64,000 nucleotides of DNA from Paraphoma chrysanthemicola (lineage: Eukaryota; Ascomycota; Dothideomycetes; Pleosporales; Phaeosphaeriaceae). Below the pieces are notes generated by a model, which saw only the letters and a list, made by a program, of their open reading frames with translations, was not told where the DNA came from and ran no database searches. Position numbers and translations under genes: made by a program. Positions 1 to 11,840 of this stretch are shown here, piece by piece. Position 1 is the stretch's first letter. The number at the start of each line of letters is the position of its first letter. The DNA lies in the NCBI GenBank assembly GCA_020744225.1, contig JAGMWG010000022.1, positions 310,001 through 374,000 on the forward strand. Direction: 5' to 3'.

Positions 1-174
1 CAACCGTCAAGCCAAGCTTTGGTGAAGAGCGCCATACGCCAGGGTCGGCGTGCAGTTTCACGCGCAGCTGTCGTCCATCAGCGCGCTCTGGATCAGCTCC
101 GCGAGGCGGAAGGTTTGCAGGGGCGAATGGTGATTGCAGCACTCAAAGCGGTGCATGGCAGCGAGAATGCTTGA
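1..174 (+). CDS. 3' end of an unidentified gene (partial)
   Basis: The frame beginning at base 1 stays open for 57 codons and stops with TGA at 172-174. The peptide is rich in Ala, Arg, Leu and Gln and looks like one long amphipathic helix (for example SRAAVVHQRALDQLREAEG). It reads like the C-terminal tail of a gene entering from the left edge. The family is not recognisable from so little sequence, and a chance open frame is possible. Confidence 0.4.
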   Translation, partial: QPSSQALVKSAIRQGRRAVSRAAVVHQRALDQLREAEGLQGRMVIAALKAVHGSENA

Positions 175-1223
175 TGCAAGCCGCAGCCTACACGGCGACA
201 AAGGTAGTTGCGGTATTTATCGCGACGGGGCGCCGTCAGCATGCTTCACGCCATGGCCCCGCCGTCATCCAGGGAGGAATCGAGGACTAGCGACGGACCG
301 CGTTTCGAAATAGAGGCCGCTGTCGTTCGCAGTATATTACGTTTCTGCGTCTGTTGCAGGCCGAAGTTGCAGCTGGCGGAAGCGCGGGTGCATTCCAGCG
401 ATGGCATCAAGATCTGGGCAGGCCGCTTCTAGACATTCTGCGCCGTGCAGTGGTGAAATGAGTGCGATCGACGGTGCCCACCCTCGCTGGCGACGGCTTG
501 TGTCTTTGCAGGTTCCGGCCTGGGCATCCTCACATCACTCGCATCCGATCTGCAGGTGCGCCGTCTGTGGGGGTGTGCATCACAGCGTGCGCAGGGGCAC
601 TTGGTCGGGGCGCTCGCGTGAAATAAGTAGAGTTTTAGACGCTCCAGTCGGCGCTGCAGCATTAGCTATTGCACGGGAAGCCTACTGTGTACTTAGACGT
701 CGTCCTGCCCTCCCCTGGACGGGCCCGCCTTTCCACGGCTTACTCTATGCGCTTGTTGATAGTCCAGCGGCGGGCCCCGATATAACGTGTCGTGTTGGTC
801 CTTTGTCTGCGTCGCTATTCCGCCCTCACGACTCGAGCCGCAAGCGAGCGACCCTCGAGACGTCACTTCCCTGTCCGCCGTCCTGCACTTATACCCTGCT
901 GCACCCCTCCATCCACACACTTTCGCGCGTTTCGGAGCCTACCTCCCGCCACACATCTTGGAGCATCTTGCATATCTTCATAGCAGACTGCACCTCACAC
1001 TGTGTGAATGGCGCTTCCGCAGTTGCAGCACTTTTCCCACGCCCCACTCTTTCTTCCCTCCTCGAACCTGCACTCGTGCGGTTCTCTCGAGTGTTCATAT
1101 CACCAGCCGAGTTCTCTACAACGCGCTTGACACTCCACTTGGTTTATCTTTGGGTGAACATAGAATTTCGGTAACGACCAAGTCCAATTAGAATACATCT
1201 GGCGCCCACTATTCACACTCAGT
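175..1223. other. 5' region of the kinase gene, no gene seen
   Basis: Long open frames cross this stretch on both strands, the longest being 257 codons at 401-1174. Their products are Ser/Arg/Pro/Cys-rich and unlike any family I know, and they overlap each other in several frames. I read it as promoter and 5' UTR of the downstream kinase. The bases before 1224 (CACTCAGT) do not contradict a start there. Confidence 0.4.
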
Positions 1224-3338
1224 ATGCCGGAAATTGCTGCACACCCGCCACATTTGGCTATAAGTTTCCACGAACCCACACTGTCGGATCGCTTACATCA
1301 CCGGGATTCACGCATGGTGGAGCAATACAACCCAATCGAAGAGGAGGACGAAAGCACCGGCACCGCAAGCGAGCCCGCAGAGCCTCTCACACCAACCAGC
1401 CATACAAGCGAAGGCATGCCGTTCTCGAACCCCTTCCGCAACGATGAGCACGCAGACGATGTTTTCGCCCCTTCGGATGCTGCCCCGACTGCCATGGCGA
1501 CCAAGTCTCTATCGCAAGACGCCTCTCAACCTACGCCTCTCAGCGGTCGGAGTCGACAGAATACACCTCCGCAAACTGAGCAGCAGTCACCAGAGAAAGC
1601 AGGGTTTGGAAAGCGTGTTGGGTCATTCGTACGCAGCAGGCTGCATAGGACGAAAGAGAACAACGGCGAAGCAGTACCGGCTCAGAACCACGACAGGACG
1701 CCAAGAGTCACAGGACCCACGACCATCAACATTGTCAAGACTGGTGTGGACGGTCCAGCCGATGTAGCCACTCCTGCAGTCGACATCCCGAAGCAAAGCA
1801 GGCGACTCAGCTCCTTCTCATTGACCCGACGTTCTGACCGGTCATCACGCGCAAATTCACCGCCCCTGACTGGCTCGCCCACTAGTACTTTGGATGTCAC
1901 AGACCGCAGATCTGGATTGGGAAGGAAGCCAGCGTCATCTACAGCTCTTTCAAGTATGAATAGACCACGGCCGGGTATTACATGGGCGGGAAGCGGCAAC
2001 GACAAAAGCACAAAACGCGCTGGTTGGACCCGAAGACGGTCAGCAAGCCAAGAGCAAGTCCCTCGAATGGCGAAGCAGGAAGAGGAAAAGCCGACTGCCG
2101 GGATGCTCAACACTTTCTCCAAGCCCGCCAACGAGGGTGTGGGCATGAAAGCCCGCCGACTGAGTCTGAATTTGCCCGACGAGTTCATCATCGACTGGTG
2201 CGATATCGAAAAGGAGTTCAAGAGCTCCAGCCTGATGCCTGGTAAAAGAGGCAAGATTTTGGGCAAGGGTGCTACTTCTGAAGTCCGGATCATGGCTCGC
2301 AGAGCTCCACATTCCAAGGACGAAGAACTGGTTGCAGTAAAAGAGTTTAGGGAGCGTCACCCAGAAGAAACCGAAGAAGACTACGTGATGAAGATCAAGT
2401 CGGAATATAGCATTGCAAAAAGCTTACACCATCCCAACATTGTTGAAACCCTACGGCTATGCACGAACCGTAACCGCTGGAACCATGTCATGGAGTTTTG
2501 CTCTTACGGCGAGATCTACACACTGGTAGAACGCAAGCTCTTTGCTGGTGGCGTAGAAGGATTCTACAGTCGAGATGATCGACTGTGCTTCTTCAAGCAG
2601 CTGCTCCGCGGCGTTGACTACCTTCACTCTCATGGCATTGCGCATCGCGATATCAAGTTGGAGAATTTGCTCCTCAGCAAGGATGGGCACCTCAAGATAT
2701 CTGACTTTGGTGTTGCTGAAGTCTTTAGTGGTGAGCACCCAGGTCTTCGCGCATCAGGAGGCGAATGCGGCAAGAACATGGGCAAGATCCGATTTTCCGC
2801 TCCAGGCATATGTGGCAGTCTGCCATATATTGCACCTGAGGTTCTCGAAAAGAGTGAGGCATACGACCCTCGTCCGCTCGACATCTGGTCATGCGCTATC
2901 GTGTATCTGACAATGACATTCGGAGGTTGTCCATGGCAGGCTGCGAAGACCGAGTTCGAGTACTACGCAAGATTTAAGAAAGGCTGGGACCAATGGCTTG
3001 AGGATCATCCTGACGGCGACTTTTTTGACGGTCCTGATGGTCACCCAAAGTGCGGCAAGCTCTTCAGTCTGATCGAACCACCCTCAATCAAACGGCTCAT
3101 TCTCAGAATGCTTCACCCCATCCCGGCGAAACGCATCACGATCCGAGATGTTATGCGAACCGCCTGCATCAGGAATATCAATTGTTGCTGCCCTGAGACC
3201 TACGATGAGCCAAAGGTTGTGTTTGATGCTGCCAAGCCTACTCAAGGTGTCAAATTTGCGCCAACGAAGAAGTTTCTGCACCACCATATTCCGCCGAAGC
3301 AGGAGAACAAGGTCGGTAAGGCCATGAAGCCTTTCTGA
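1224..3338 (+). CDS. HAL/NPR-type serine/threonine protein kinase
   Basis: This intronless 704-residue protein is a Ser/Thr kinase of the fungal HAL4/SAT4-HAL5-NPR1 family, which in yeast controls plasma-membrane transporters (K+ uptake, amino-acid permeases). Residues 1-320 are a Ser/Thr/Pro/Arg-rich disordered tail. The kinase domain fills about residues 330-680. Visible motifs are the glycine loop GKGATSEV, the lysine in VAVKEF, the catalytic loop HRDIKLENLL, the metal site DFG and the activation-loop end PYIAPEV, so it should be active. A 20-residue insert follows DFGVAEVF, as is common in this family. A second in-frame ATG at 1314 (residue 31) is an alternative start. The neighbours give no clue to its role. 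Confidence 0.9.
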   Translation: MPEIAAHPPHLAISFHEPTLSDRLHHRDSRMVEQYNPIEEEDESTGTASEPAEPLTPTSHTSEGMPFSNPFRNDEHADDVFAPSDAAPTAMATKSLSQDASQPTPLSGRSRQNTPPQTEQQSPEKAGFGKRVGSFVRSRLHRTKENNGEAVPAQNHDRTPRVTGPTTINIVKTGVDGPADVATPAVDIPKQSRRLSSFSLTRRSDRSSRANSPPLTGSPTSTLDVTDRRSGLGRKPASSTALSSMNRPRPGITWAGSGNDKSTKRAGWTRRRSASQEQVPRMAKQEEEKPTAGMLNTFSKPANEGVGMKARRLSLNLPDEFIIDWCDIEKEFKSSSLMPGKRGKILGKGATSEVRIMARRAPHSKDEELVAVKEFRERHPEETEEDYVMKIKSEYSIAKSLHHPNIVETLRLCTNRNRWNHVMEFCSYGEIYTLVERKLFAGGVEGFYSRDDRLCFFKQLLRGVDYLHSHGIAHRDIKLENLLLSKDGHLKISDFGVAEVFSGEHPGLRASGGECGKNMGKIRFSAPGICGSLPYIAPEVLEKSEAYDPRPLDIWSCAIVYLTMTFGGCPWQAAKTEFEYYARFKKGWDQWLEDHPDGDFFDGPDGHPKCGKLFSLIEPPSIKRLILRMLHPIPAKRITIRDVMRTACIRNINCCCPETYDEPKVVFDAAKPTQGVKFAPTKKFLHHHIPPKQENKVGKAMKPF

Positions 3339-5186
3339 TACGATGAGCAACGATTATACGATTTCCTTGGTCATTCACGCATTCCAATATGGATAACGCA
3401 TTGCTCGGCGTTCCAAATCAGTTCGGTCAAAAGGTGGCATTCTCACATGTTCCGAAGGGTTCCAGAACTACTTCGGGTTCTATACATGACATTTTTTCAC
3501 ATGATTGTAGAGCATATCCTCTACAGCCGTCGTCGCCTACATGATGGGCACATCAATACACTGCATCACATCGCTGATCATCCTCAATCTCTCTTCAATT
3601 TCATGTCTAGTCTGTACTAACGCCTAATTTGCGAACGTGTGCACGCAGATGCCGTTCCAATTGGTGGTTCCGAACATGTCACTGTGCCACTAACACTCCA
3701 GATCACGACATACCGCACTGGGCACACCGCGCCTGAATCTTTCGTGCCCGCCGGGTACCAGGAAAACCGTTGCAACCATACGCCAATCTTCCGCCAGCTC
3801 CCGCATTTCGCCGCCGGCTCGCTGAACCTTACTACATCGAAACGCCTTCGTCGCTCGTCTCGCAATGCTGTTCTAATACGGGCTATCGAGTCCCGAAGCC
3901 AAGCGCGCTCCTTCCGCCCGGGATGGCGCCGAGCACTGGACGCGAACTCTCAGACCACTTCTTTGCTTGTCAGGCCAGTGTCATAATTATCGTCTTTGTT
4001 GAACCCAAGAGGCTTGACACGCCCGCTTGAGGAAGGAGACGATGTCCAACGATTATGCCGAGGAGTCCCAACGCGCTTGGGACATGCATGTCAACAGCTG
4101 CGTGACTAAGCTTGGCACATGTGTACCCCAGAATCAGAATCGTGTCCAAGATTTGTTGAGATCAGATTGCGCAACCGCAACTGGGAAATTGGGGGCCACG
4201 GTACGCGCAAGTAGATGCGCACGATGCTAATGCATGCCATCTAGCGAGTCTCGAGACGGCGAAGCATATGCCCAAGCGCAGCAATGGGAACAATCGATGC
4301 ACCATCAGCAAGTTCGCCTATCGCAACGTGCGAGCAGAAATGGTGTTGAGTGGACCACTTGCGTCACCGACGGCTCACTCGTGGGGCAGGATTTAGCGGG
4401 TCTATTTCGACGGAGCCTTGAAGAGTCCGCGCTGCTTCGATAGCGGGGCAATTGACCCCTCCTCGCGCGGACTACGTAGTCCGAATGCGAAGCAGGCGAT
4501 GATCGACCACCCATGTGCTCAATACTGAACTTCAGGGTCCAAATCTTGTTTCCATGCTCACCGTTTTTGACAGTGCTGTGGTGTCACCGTGCATTTCTCA
4601 TTTGCCTTCACGAACTACAATCACCCCCACGCAGACGCACATTAGGCAAGCAGCAGGAGCGGGGCACTTGCACGGCTGATGTGCCTCCGAGCGCATGAGC
4701 ATCACAAGATCAGATAGACGGTGAGACGAGGAGCGCTTCGATTCGACGATAGGTAGCTGGAATGGCATTCAGCCTCATGTCGTTATCGGGAAGGAGTCGG
4801 TTCCGCTCCTGTTCATCGGTAGTTGAGAGGCGTGAATGGCGTTTCGAGGACGCTGTGGACGGCTGACATGCACTTCTTAGCTTAAAGCATATTCGCATGC
4901 AGGTGGAATAGGATCAGCTGGACGTACGCTGGAATCGCATTGGAGGTATGCACGGTACTGTGTGTGGATGGCCCCGGGAAAGCTTGTTACAATCCGGAAT
5001 ACCACCATCCCCCGCATCGGGTACATCAGCCACCCGTCTGAATGGACAGATCCCGAAAAGATGGTCAACACACCTAAGATCTCTCCCCACAGTCATGCGC
5101 TGCCTGCCAGAGTAAATGCTCCAAACTAACAGGTCGTATCTGTATGACTTCAAGTAACCAAATGAAAGCCCATCCCATGAGAGCTC
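3339..5186. other. Intergenic region without a supported gene
   Basis: This 1.8 kb stretch separates the kinase from regulator 1, which ends at 5187. Open frames up to 115 codons exist (for example 3639-3986) but overlap in several frames and show no family motif or consistent splicing. I see only 3' UTR sequence at both ends and nothing else supportable. Confidence 0.4.
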
Positions 5187-7653
5187 TTATGTGTCCATCA
5201 CAAACCCGTAGTTGGCAGCATGAAAGTCTTGCCCAAACAAATCTGCAAACGCGTCTGGTACTTGTTCCCACCATGCAACATCATTCAATGCGGACTGCTG
5301 CGTCTGAGGAAATATATGGTCATGGAGAATTTCACTAGTGGGAGTGCTCTGCTGTATCGGCCAGCTTTGAGTCGCGTGAGGTGCTTCAGCTGGGCTTTTG
5401 CTTTGTAATGGCAGTGGCACAGTTTCTTCAATGTTAGCGGACGGTTCGCGCTCGGTAGCCTCAGGCATGTCGCCCGAGCGCAATTGTCGAGATTCGTTCT
5501 GCTGCTCGTGTACCAATGGCTGATTGTGTTCCTCATCAGCGATGTAGGTTGAGATGGAAGTCCGCCAGTGGGTCGACATTGATGTTGCTGGAGAAACGAT
5601 AGCATGAGCGAGATCGTCAGGGCTTATTTGAGCTTCATTAGCGAGGTCTTCATCTGCGTTCAGAAACTCCCGGGCTTTGGCGAATTGCTCGTCCGCCTGC
5701 GTATGCTGATTATTGTAAGAACAAACAAAGCCATACTAAGAAGTCGAGATCTCTGGACTTACAAGACTGCTGACGTTGCCCCAATAGTTCTTGAGCTCGC
5801 CAATTAGCCGCAATAGGCTCTCGCAGCGCTTCAGGCGCGCCATGGTTAGCGAGCCAAGGGCAAGGAGACAGCGGAGTTGAATGGCTGCGCAAACGTACGC
5901 CCCGTAGCCAACTATTGGCCATAGCTTGGAAATGACGCCCTTTCGGCTCAAGAAGTGTTCTGTCATATCCACCATGATGGAAGAATGCTTCCAAGCCTGT
6001 TCGGCAGCGAGTCGCAGAAGCCTCTTTGGCAGCGTTGGAACTTGTATGCCACAAGAAAGTATGGGTACTAGCGCCGAGTACATGTAACAGAGACAAAGAT
6101 GGTAAGTGAAATTTAGTGAGAATATTCGGCTCAAAGTTGTTGAATTCGTCGAGGTCTTGACTGTGCTTGAAAAGTATCGAACCAAGTCATCCATGGAAGC
6201 ATGAAGGTCGTGTAGCCTTTCGTCTAGAGCATAAATTTTTGGGGTCGGATCGTAGAGGGGCTGTCGGTTTTCCTGCATGGTGAACACAAGATGCTGAACT
6301 TCCCACCTAATTCCTATCAGTTTGTCTCACATGAACAGCGTGGAGTGTACGGCACCATAGTCCATGTATGATCACCAAGCATGCGTGGAAGTCTAGTCTT
6401 GAAGTCCTACCGACAATGCCTCGTTCATAGACTGAGCCAGCGTTGTCCACATAACGCTCGCCAAGTTTTCGAGGATAAGGCTGTGTACTCTCAGGTAACG
6501 GACAGTCAAGGACCTCAGCCCAACAATCTGATCGAAATCGGGCGTTGATGTGACTCGCGCACTGAGTGAGCCAACAAGCCCAGAGGCATCTTGCTCGAAT
6601 GATAGCTTCAAGAGGGTGTTGCCTGGCCCATTCGGAGCCTTGCCTATGGAATTGCAAAATGCGACAAGACCGGTAAGCAATCACTACGACCAGATGTCAG
6701 CGCTGCACAATCTTCCGGATGGGTGTAAGTCCTGCGCATCGAGACATACTTGCATGCATATTTGTTCGCTCCGTTTTCGATCTTGCCAGCCAGAACATCG
6801 CGAGTATCTGACATGTCTGAACAACCTCCAGACATGGCTTGTCTGCTTTCATTAATGCAATTTGACCAGCTCGCTCCGCCCATCTCTCTCCGACCACGTA
6901 CCAGTCTACACTGGATATGTCCGAGATCTCCAGATTGCCGGATGTATTACCTCCGGGTACATGAGTCAAAAAGCTCGGAGCCTGTTAGCATAGCATCTGT
7001 TGCGCGACTTCGACCTACAGAAGTGTACTTACACTGATGCGAATGCGAAAACAGCCAGCGAAATGCAGCCTGGGAGCCTCTGGGATAGGTAGTCATCAAT
7101 AAGGCTCTGCTTATGGAAGAGAAGATCGGCCTGATAGTGTCTCTCAAAGTAGATCTCAATGAGAAACAAAGCCACCTCCTCGGCAACATGCGCATCTTCG
7201 ATGCAATCTGGCACAGACGGCCTTGTGCTATTGACATGAGTCGCGTAGAGCGACGAGAACGCCGTCTCCTGTGGCGTACCAGCGGACGAATCGTAGAGAT
7301 TCCGACTGATGTGTTCATCACCATTCGTGTTAGTACAAGGATCGGCTACCTGCGAAGGTTGATTGATGTTCAAGCGATTATCCGAGGAAGTTGTTCTGTG
7401 GCGGTCTGCCGAGTCGAAACGCCCTCGATTGCGACGGGCGGCAAGTCCTTTTCGATCTGGAGGCGGTGGATATGAGCATGCATGATTGGTGCGCACGCAG
7501 CGACGGCATTCAGGCTGCTCGCGAGTGCACCTCAGCTGACTTGATGTTAGATTTTGCTCATTGGTGCAGAACTAACAAGCTTCGGGTATCAACCTTCTGC
7601 TTTCGACACCTCAAGCATGCGACGGAGACCGGAGGTGGGTTCATCGTGCTCAT
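5187..7653 (-). CDS. Zn2Cys6 transcription factor 1 with fungal_trans domain
   Basis: Spliced gene, exons 7653-7594, 7535-7033, 6973-6750, 6683-6411, 6313-5763 and 5705-5187; all phases join, giving about 709 residues. The third exon could instead start at 6981 if the second ends at 7035. The DNA-binding cluster crosses intron 1: CLRCRKQK from exon 1 joins LRCTREQPECRRC from exon 2, giving C-x2-C-x6-C-x6-C-x2-C-x6-C, a canonical Zn2Cys6 knuckle. The middle holds the fungal_trans regulatory domain (VDWYVVGERWAERA, then AIIRARCLWACWLTQCASH). The C-terminal exon is acidic and Gln/Pro-rich, like an activation region. It is divergent from an MFS transporter and shares a 359-bp promoter with it, so it probably controls that gene and perhaps the hydrolase/cupin pair beyond. 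The spliced model is well supported; the targets are inferred. Confidence 0.85.
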
Positions 7654-8012
7654 GGAACGTTAGGTGGGTAGGTTCGGTGTCGGAGGAGCAGAGCGAGTGG
7701 AAGTGAACACATCGATTCGGCCCGCATGGTACAATCGGGGTCAGCTCCATCGGCCCGACCCTTCTTTGTCGCATTCTGACCTTGACACCGTATCCATGCG
7801 TTAACACAAGGCTTTCTGGGGAACCCCTTTCCCCGCATTTTAACGGATATATGGAGCCGTCGTGATGCTTTATTAGGTCTGGAAAATTCTTCACCTATTG
7901 TATGTGCCGCATTCTTATTGTTCAAACACTCTGTTCGACTCTCTTGGCAGGAGCAACACACAACAAGCCAGACTTCGAAGGCCGCTAAAACATCCCACAA
8001 TCTCATAGCACG
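7654..8012. promoter_or_regulatory. Divergent promoter of regulator 1 and MFS transporter with CGG-N-CCG sites
   Basis: The region holds two inverted CGG repeats with one-base spacing, CGGCCCG at 7718-7724 and again at 7751-7757, plus a TTCGGT half-site at 7673-7678. Zn2Cys6 dimers typically bind paired CGG triplets. The same palindrome type (CGG-T-CCG) and TTCGGT half-sites occur in the hydrolase/cupin promoter at about 12.15 kb. Binding by regulator 1 is inferred. Confidence 0.45.
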
Positions 8013-9761
8013 ATGGAGAAGACCGATATTGAGAGGCATGAAGTGGCCTCGGACGACTCTCCACATGGCATTGTGCTTTATGGTGAGGATGGCAACCCTC
8101 GCCTGTTCCCCGTCCCGTCAGCACACCCAGATGATCCCTTGAACTTCAGCGTCTGGAAGCAGCGTCTTGTGCTTTTCACTGTCTGCCTTTTCGCCATCAG
8201 CGGCTTTGGCGTAGTCCAAACCACGCCATTGTTCTTTGGGAAGCTCATTCCAGAATACAAACGACAAACGCGAGGGGTAAGTTGACCATGCGACTACCTC
8301 AGCTTTGCCAACAAAGTCCAAGCCAGATTTGCTAAAATGATGTAGTCATTCGATGCTTCGAGAATCGTTGACCTTGCGAGCTACCCTTCTTTATGTATGG
8401 GAATCGGCAATTTCTTGTTCGTTCCATTGTCTATGGCCCTTGGCAGACGTTGCGCTTTCCTGCTTAACAACGCCCTGCTGCTTGCAGCTGTAGTCTGGGC
8501 TGCGACATCTACCTCCTTCGAATCGCACCTTGGGGCCAGATGCTTACAAGGTCTTACTGCTGGTGTCTCTGACTGCTTGGTAAGTTCTGGTTTACTATTG
8601 GGCATGGTGATCTCGTATTGCTATGCACACGGCTAATGCCCCGATCAGCTCCCCATCATCGTCTTAGACATCTCTTTTCTACACCTCAGGGGATTTCGCA
8701 TGACTCTTTACTGGACATTGACTGCTGTTGGCTCGTCTTTGCTCCTGGTACCAATTCCCTTTATGATCGAAAGTGCCCACGGCAATTGGCGCGTAGCGTA
8801 CTGGTTCTGGGCTTCCATCATTATCACGACTCTCCTATTGGTCATATTCTGCTTTCCAGAAACCCTTTTCCAACGTCAGGTCGCAGCCTTCAGTGATGGC
8901 ATCCATGCGACGGACTCTTACGGAACGCACCGAGTGTTTGTATCGGCGGATGAAGCTAAATCTGCGGGATTTATTGTTCCCAACGGTGACGAGGATGGTC
9001 CACTTCAAGCCACAAGCTCTTCGTACGGGCGTCAATTGTTGCCATATAAAGTCCAACCTAAGCCACTTACAAGGTTCCTTTGCGCGTACAAAGATATGGC
9101 TCTGTGTCTGCTCGTTCCGGGAACGCTCTGGGCTTTTGCCTTCAACAGCATCGTCTTTGGCGGCATTGTGGTGCTCAGCGTTACTTATGCTGAGCGCCTC
9201 GAGATGGCTCCATGGCATTTCAGTTCTTCCACGGTTGGCACTGTCCAGCTTGGATCTGCATTCGGTGCTCTATGTGCTCTCGCTGCTGGCGCTTCCACTG
9301 AACGCATCAGCCGCATTTTGACGAAGCGGAATGGAGGCGTTCGAGAACCAGAGCACATCCTTCCGAACTTTGTGTTACCTACGATTTTTGCTTCCCTTGG
9401 CTTGGTCTTGTACGGAGTGGTTGCAGGCAATCCCGAAGCCTACAGCTGGTTCGGTGTTCATGCTGCTTTCACACTGTTCTACTGCGGCTTCTGCGGCATT
9501 TCAGCCATGACTATAGTCTGGCTTGGCGAGCTACTGCCGCACATGTCAGGCCCAGCCATTGTTCTTGTTTGTGGCGGGCGAAATGCGGTCTCTTTTGGCT
9601 ACAGCAGCTCTTTCAATCGATGGCTTGCTGGGATGGGATTCCGCGACACTTACATCCTATTTGGTGGCATTCTTTGCGCGTTGGGCCTTATTGCTCTTCC
9701 TCTATTTTTCATGAACGGTAATATTCGGAGAGCGATGCGTCCTTTGACCTGGCTGAAATGA
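8013..9761 (+). CDS. MFS transporter (DHA/HOL1-like)
   Basis: Exons 8013-8276, 8346-8579 and 8649-9761, all joining in phase 0, give 536 residues. The hydrophilic N-terminus leads into HPDDPLNFSVWKQRL, the usual entry into the first membrane helix of fungal drug/cation:H+ antiporters of the HOL1-like group. About twelve hydrophobic helices can be counted. The helix-2/3 region (SMALGRRCAFLLNN) matches the MFS loop, and a long cytosolic loop separates the two halves (about residues 255-330). The last helices end in MNGNIRRAMRP. It is divergent from regulator 1 and likely carries the substrate or product of the neighbouring catabolic genes. The substrate cannot be read from the sequence. Confidence 0.85.
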
Positions 9762-10298
9762 TCAGCACTAGCTGTCATCTTTGTACCTGGATGCAAAACA
9801 TGTATTCTTGTTCGCATGCCTTACCATACAGCCACTATCGCTCAATGTCAAACTCGCGCAAAGAAATCCTCTTTCGAGTCATGTCACATGCAAAATGTAT
9901 GTTGCCAGTAATTCCTCGCGTACAATCGGAATAAATCGTATTTGTCATGTGATATTTGTTCGTATTACTAACAGCTTTGTGTGATCTACATTATTAAAAT
10001 AATCGCACAAGAAGCGTCTGACATATTTGGAGGATGACTTTGCTTAGAAGAGCGTCACAATCACCTGTTCGATGGCTAACATATATGACGTCTTTCATGT
10101 GATGGTGATACAGCGCTACAGCGCCATCATCCACGTTACTTGCACTTACACTAGCCGTTGACTTTGACTGAAGAGGTTCGCAGGGTTTGCTATCGAGCAC
10201 GCTGTCTGCGTGCAAAGCAGCTATATGGCGCATTTATGCCGACACGAAATTAAGAAGAAATAGTGGTGTTTATTGCAACTACAAACGAATGACGAAGA
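9762..10298. other. Intergenic region between convergent genes
   Basis: This stretch lies between the 3' ends of the MFS transporter and the hydrolase. It is AT-rich (for example TTATTAAAATAAT near 9990). I see only 3' UTR-like sequence. Confidence 0.4.
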
Positions 10299-11840
10299 TC
10301 AATTTGGATAACATCCTTGTAGCTGGCTCTTGAGTTCTGCGAAGACTATATCACATCCGCCTTTCTTTACTGTCATGACCACTTCATCTCCGTCTTCGAG
10401 CCAAATGAGCTTCTCTCCATCAGCTTCAAACGCTGGATTCGTTCCTCCTTCGGTCAATTCGAAAAGGCAACCAAACGTCCGATGGGAGGAATCGTTCGTC
10501 TACACCATGGTTAGAAGTAACTATTTAGCTAGAGTCTTGCAAGCTCGATACTTACCGGAGACGATATGGTTCCTGTGCCAATGAGGTCGCCGGTGCCTAG
10601 GCCACAACCTGAAGACGCTAGATGTGCTACCATCTGACCCGGTGACCAACGAAGATCGCGCAGATTGGACTTTGTCGTTAGTAAACATCGCTTCTTCTTT
10701 TGAGTTGTCCCTGTTCCCGTTAGCCTTGATGTATCGTGTAGGCCTCTGAAGCCTTACTGTATACCGAAACCTCGATTTCTAAGTTCCACGTAACCTCAGT
10801 TTCGTTATGACGGAGATGAGCTGTTCTGGTCAAGCCGGCCTCACGCAGATCATTGGCCCTTGAATCAGATCTGGCTTCTGCCAGTGCCTCCAGTGGGATG
10901 ACCCATGGAGATATGCTTGTCGCAAAGGCCTTGCCATTTAGCGGCCCGAGGGGCGTCATCTCTGCGAATTGGATATCTCTTGCGGACCAGTCATTTAGAA
11001 TCACAAAGCCAAAGATATGATCTTCAGCCTGATCTGCGGTTATGTTGACTCCCCTAGGTACCGGCTTGGAAATAAAGAATCCTATTTCGGCTTCGTAGTC
11101 CATGCGTTGGCTGGGTAAGAAAGAGTACTCATCGGGACCTGATGTTTTGATGATCCCACGTGGACGATGGACAGGTTCGCGGTCGATAGCGACCGAGGAA
11201 GCTCGGCCATTATAGCACAGAGGCATTGCGTAGTGGCTCGGAGGTACCGACGCACCTGCAAGGCGGGAGCACTGAGCCAAGATCAGTATCTGTAATCCCG
11301 GCCATACATCAGCAAATGACATACATTCTCAACGTGAACATCTGAGCACATGAAGTCCGTAAAACCTCCAACCGAAAATGGCATGTGCATCTTAACCGTC
11401 TTCATGGGAAAGAACGCGCTCTTCTCGAAGATGCCTTCCTCGCAAAGGGGATAGGTAGGATCGCTCAGCCAGTCGATCAAGGTGTGGCGAATCCTTTTCC
11501 GTACTGCTGCTTCAAGTCGGGCAAACGTACCGAGATCTGATGCTCTGAACACTGAACTCGAGGTTTCAGCATAGCCATCACCAAAAAAACGCTGTTTAAA
11601 TGGGGCGCATTGTTCTAGGATCGATAGATCAAGTACAAAGTCACCTACGGCGACACCAATGCGGGTTTCGGTCTGCGATTCTGCTCAGTCATCCAATAAG
11701 ATTTGACACATTGTTCCCCTACAAATAGCCAAGACAAAGAACTTGCGTACCTGCGGAGGAGTACTGAATACTCCGAAAGGTAAATTGTCGAGTGCAAAGG
11801 GACCAGTAGTTGGTACTCTGAAAGGACATTTCTTGTCCAT
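10299..11840 (-). CDS. Fumarylacetoacetase-family hydrolase
   Basis: Exons 11840-11751, 11672-11325, 11271-10758, 10710-10556 and 10499-10299 join in phase to give about 435 residues, close to the 419-431 of eukaryotic fumarylacetoacetase. The N-terminal domain is present (DNLPFGVFST, then RIGVAVGDFVLDLS). The catalytic domain carries YNGRASS, the metal-site region MDYEAEIGFF, FVILNDWSARDIQ and the C-terminal block GTGDLIGTGTISS. Fumarylacetoacetase cleaves the last intermediate of tyrosine/phenylalanine breakdown to fumarate and acetoacetate. Relatives hydrolyse other diketo acids, including 2,4-diketo-3-deoxy-fuconate in bacteria. No homogentisate dioxygenase or maleylacetoacetate isomerase lies nearby, so this is probably a paralogue serving the local cluster. 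It is divergent from the cupin gene. Family assignment is firm; the substrate is not. Confidence 0.88.

Noticed and set aside
401..1174. Open frame of 257 codons on the plus strand
   Set aside because: Composition (Ser, Arg, Cys, Pro, His) and overlap with several other open frames suggest chance in a GC-balanced promoter; no family motif.
1682..2317. Antisense open frame of 211 codons inside the kinase gene
   Set aside because: It is the mirror of the kinase coding sequence, whose motifs are unambiguous on the plus strand.
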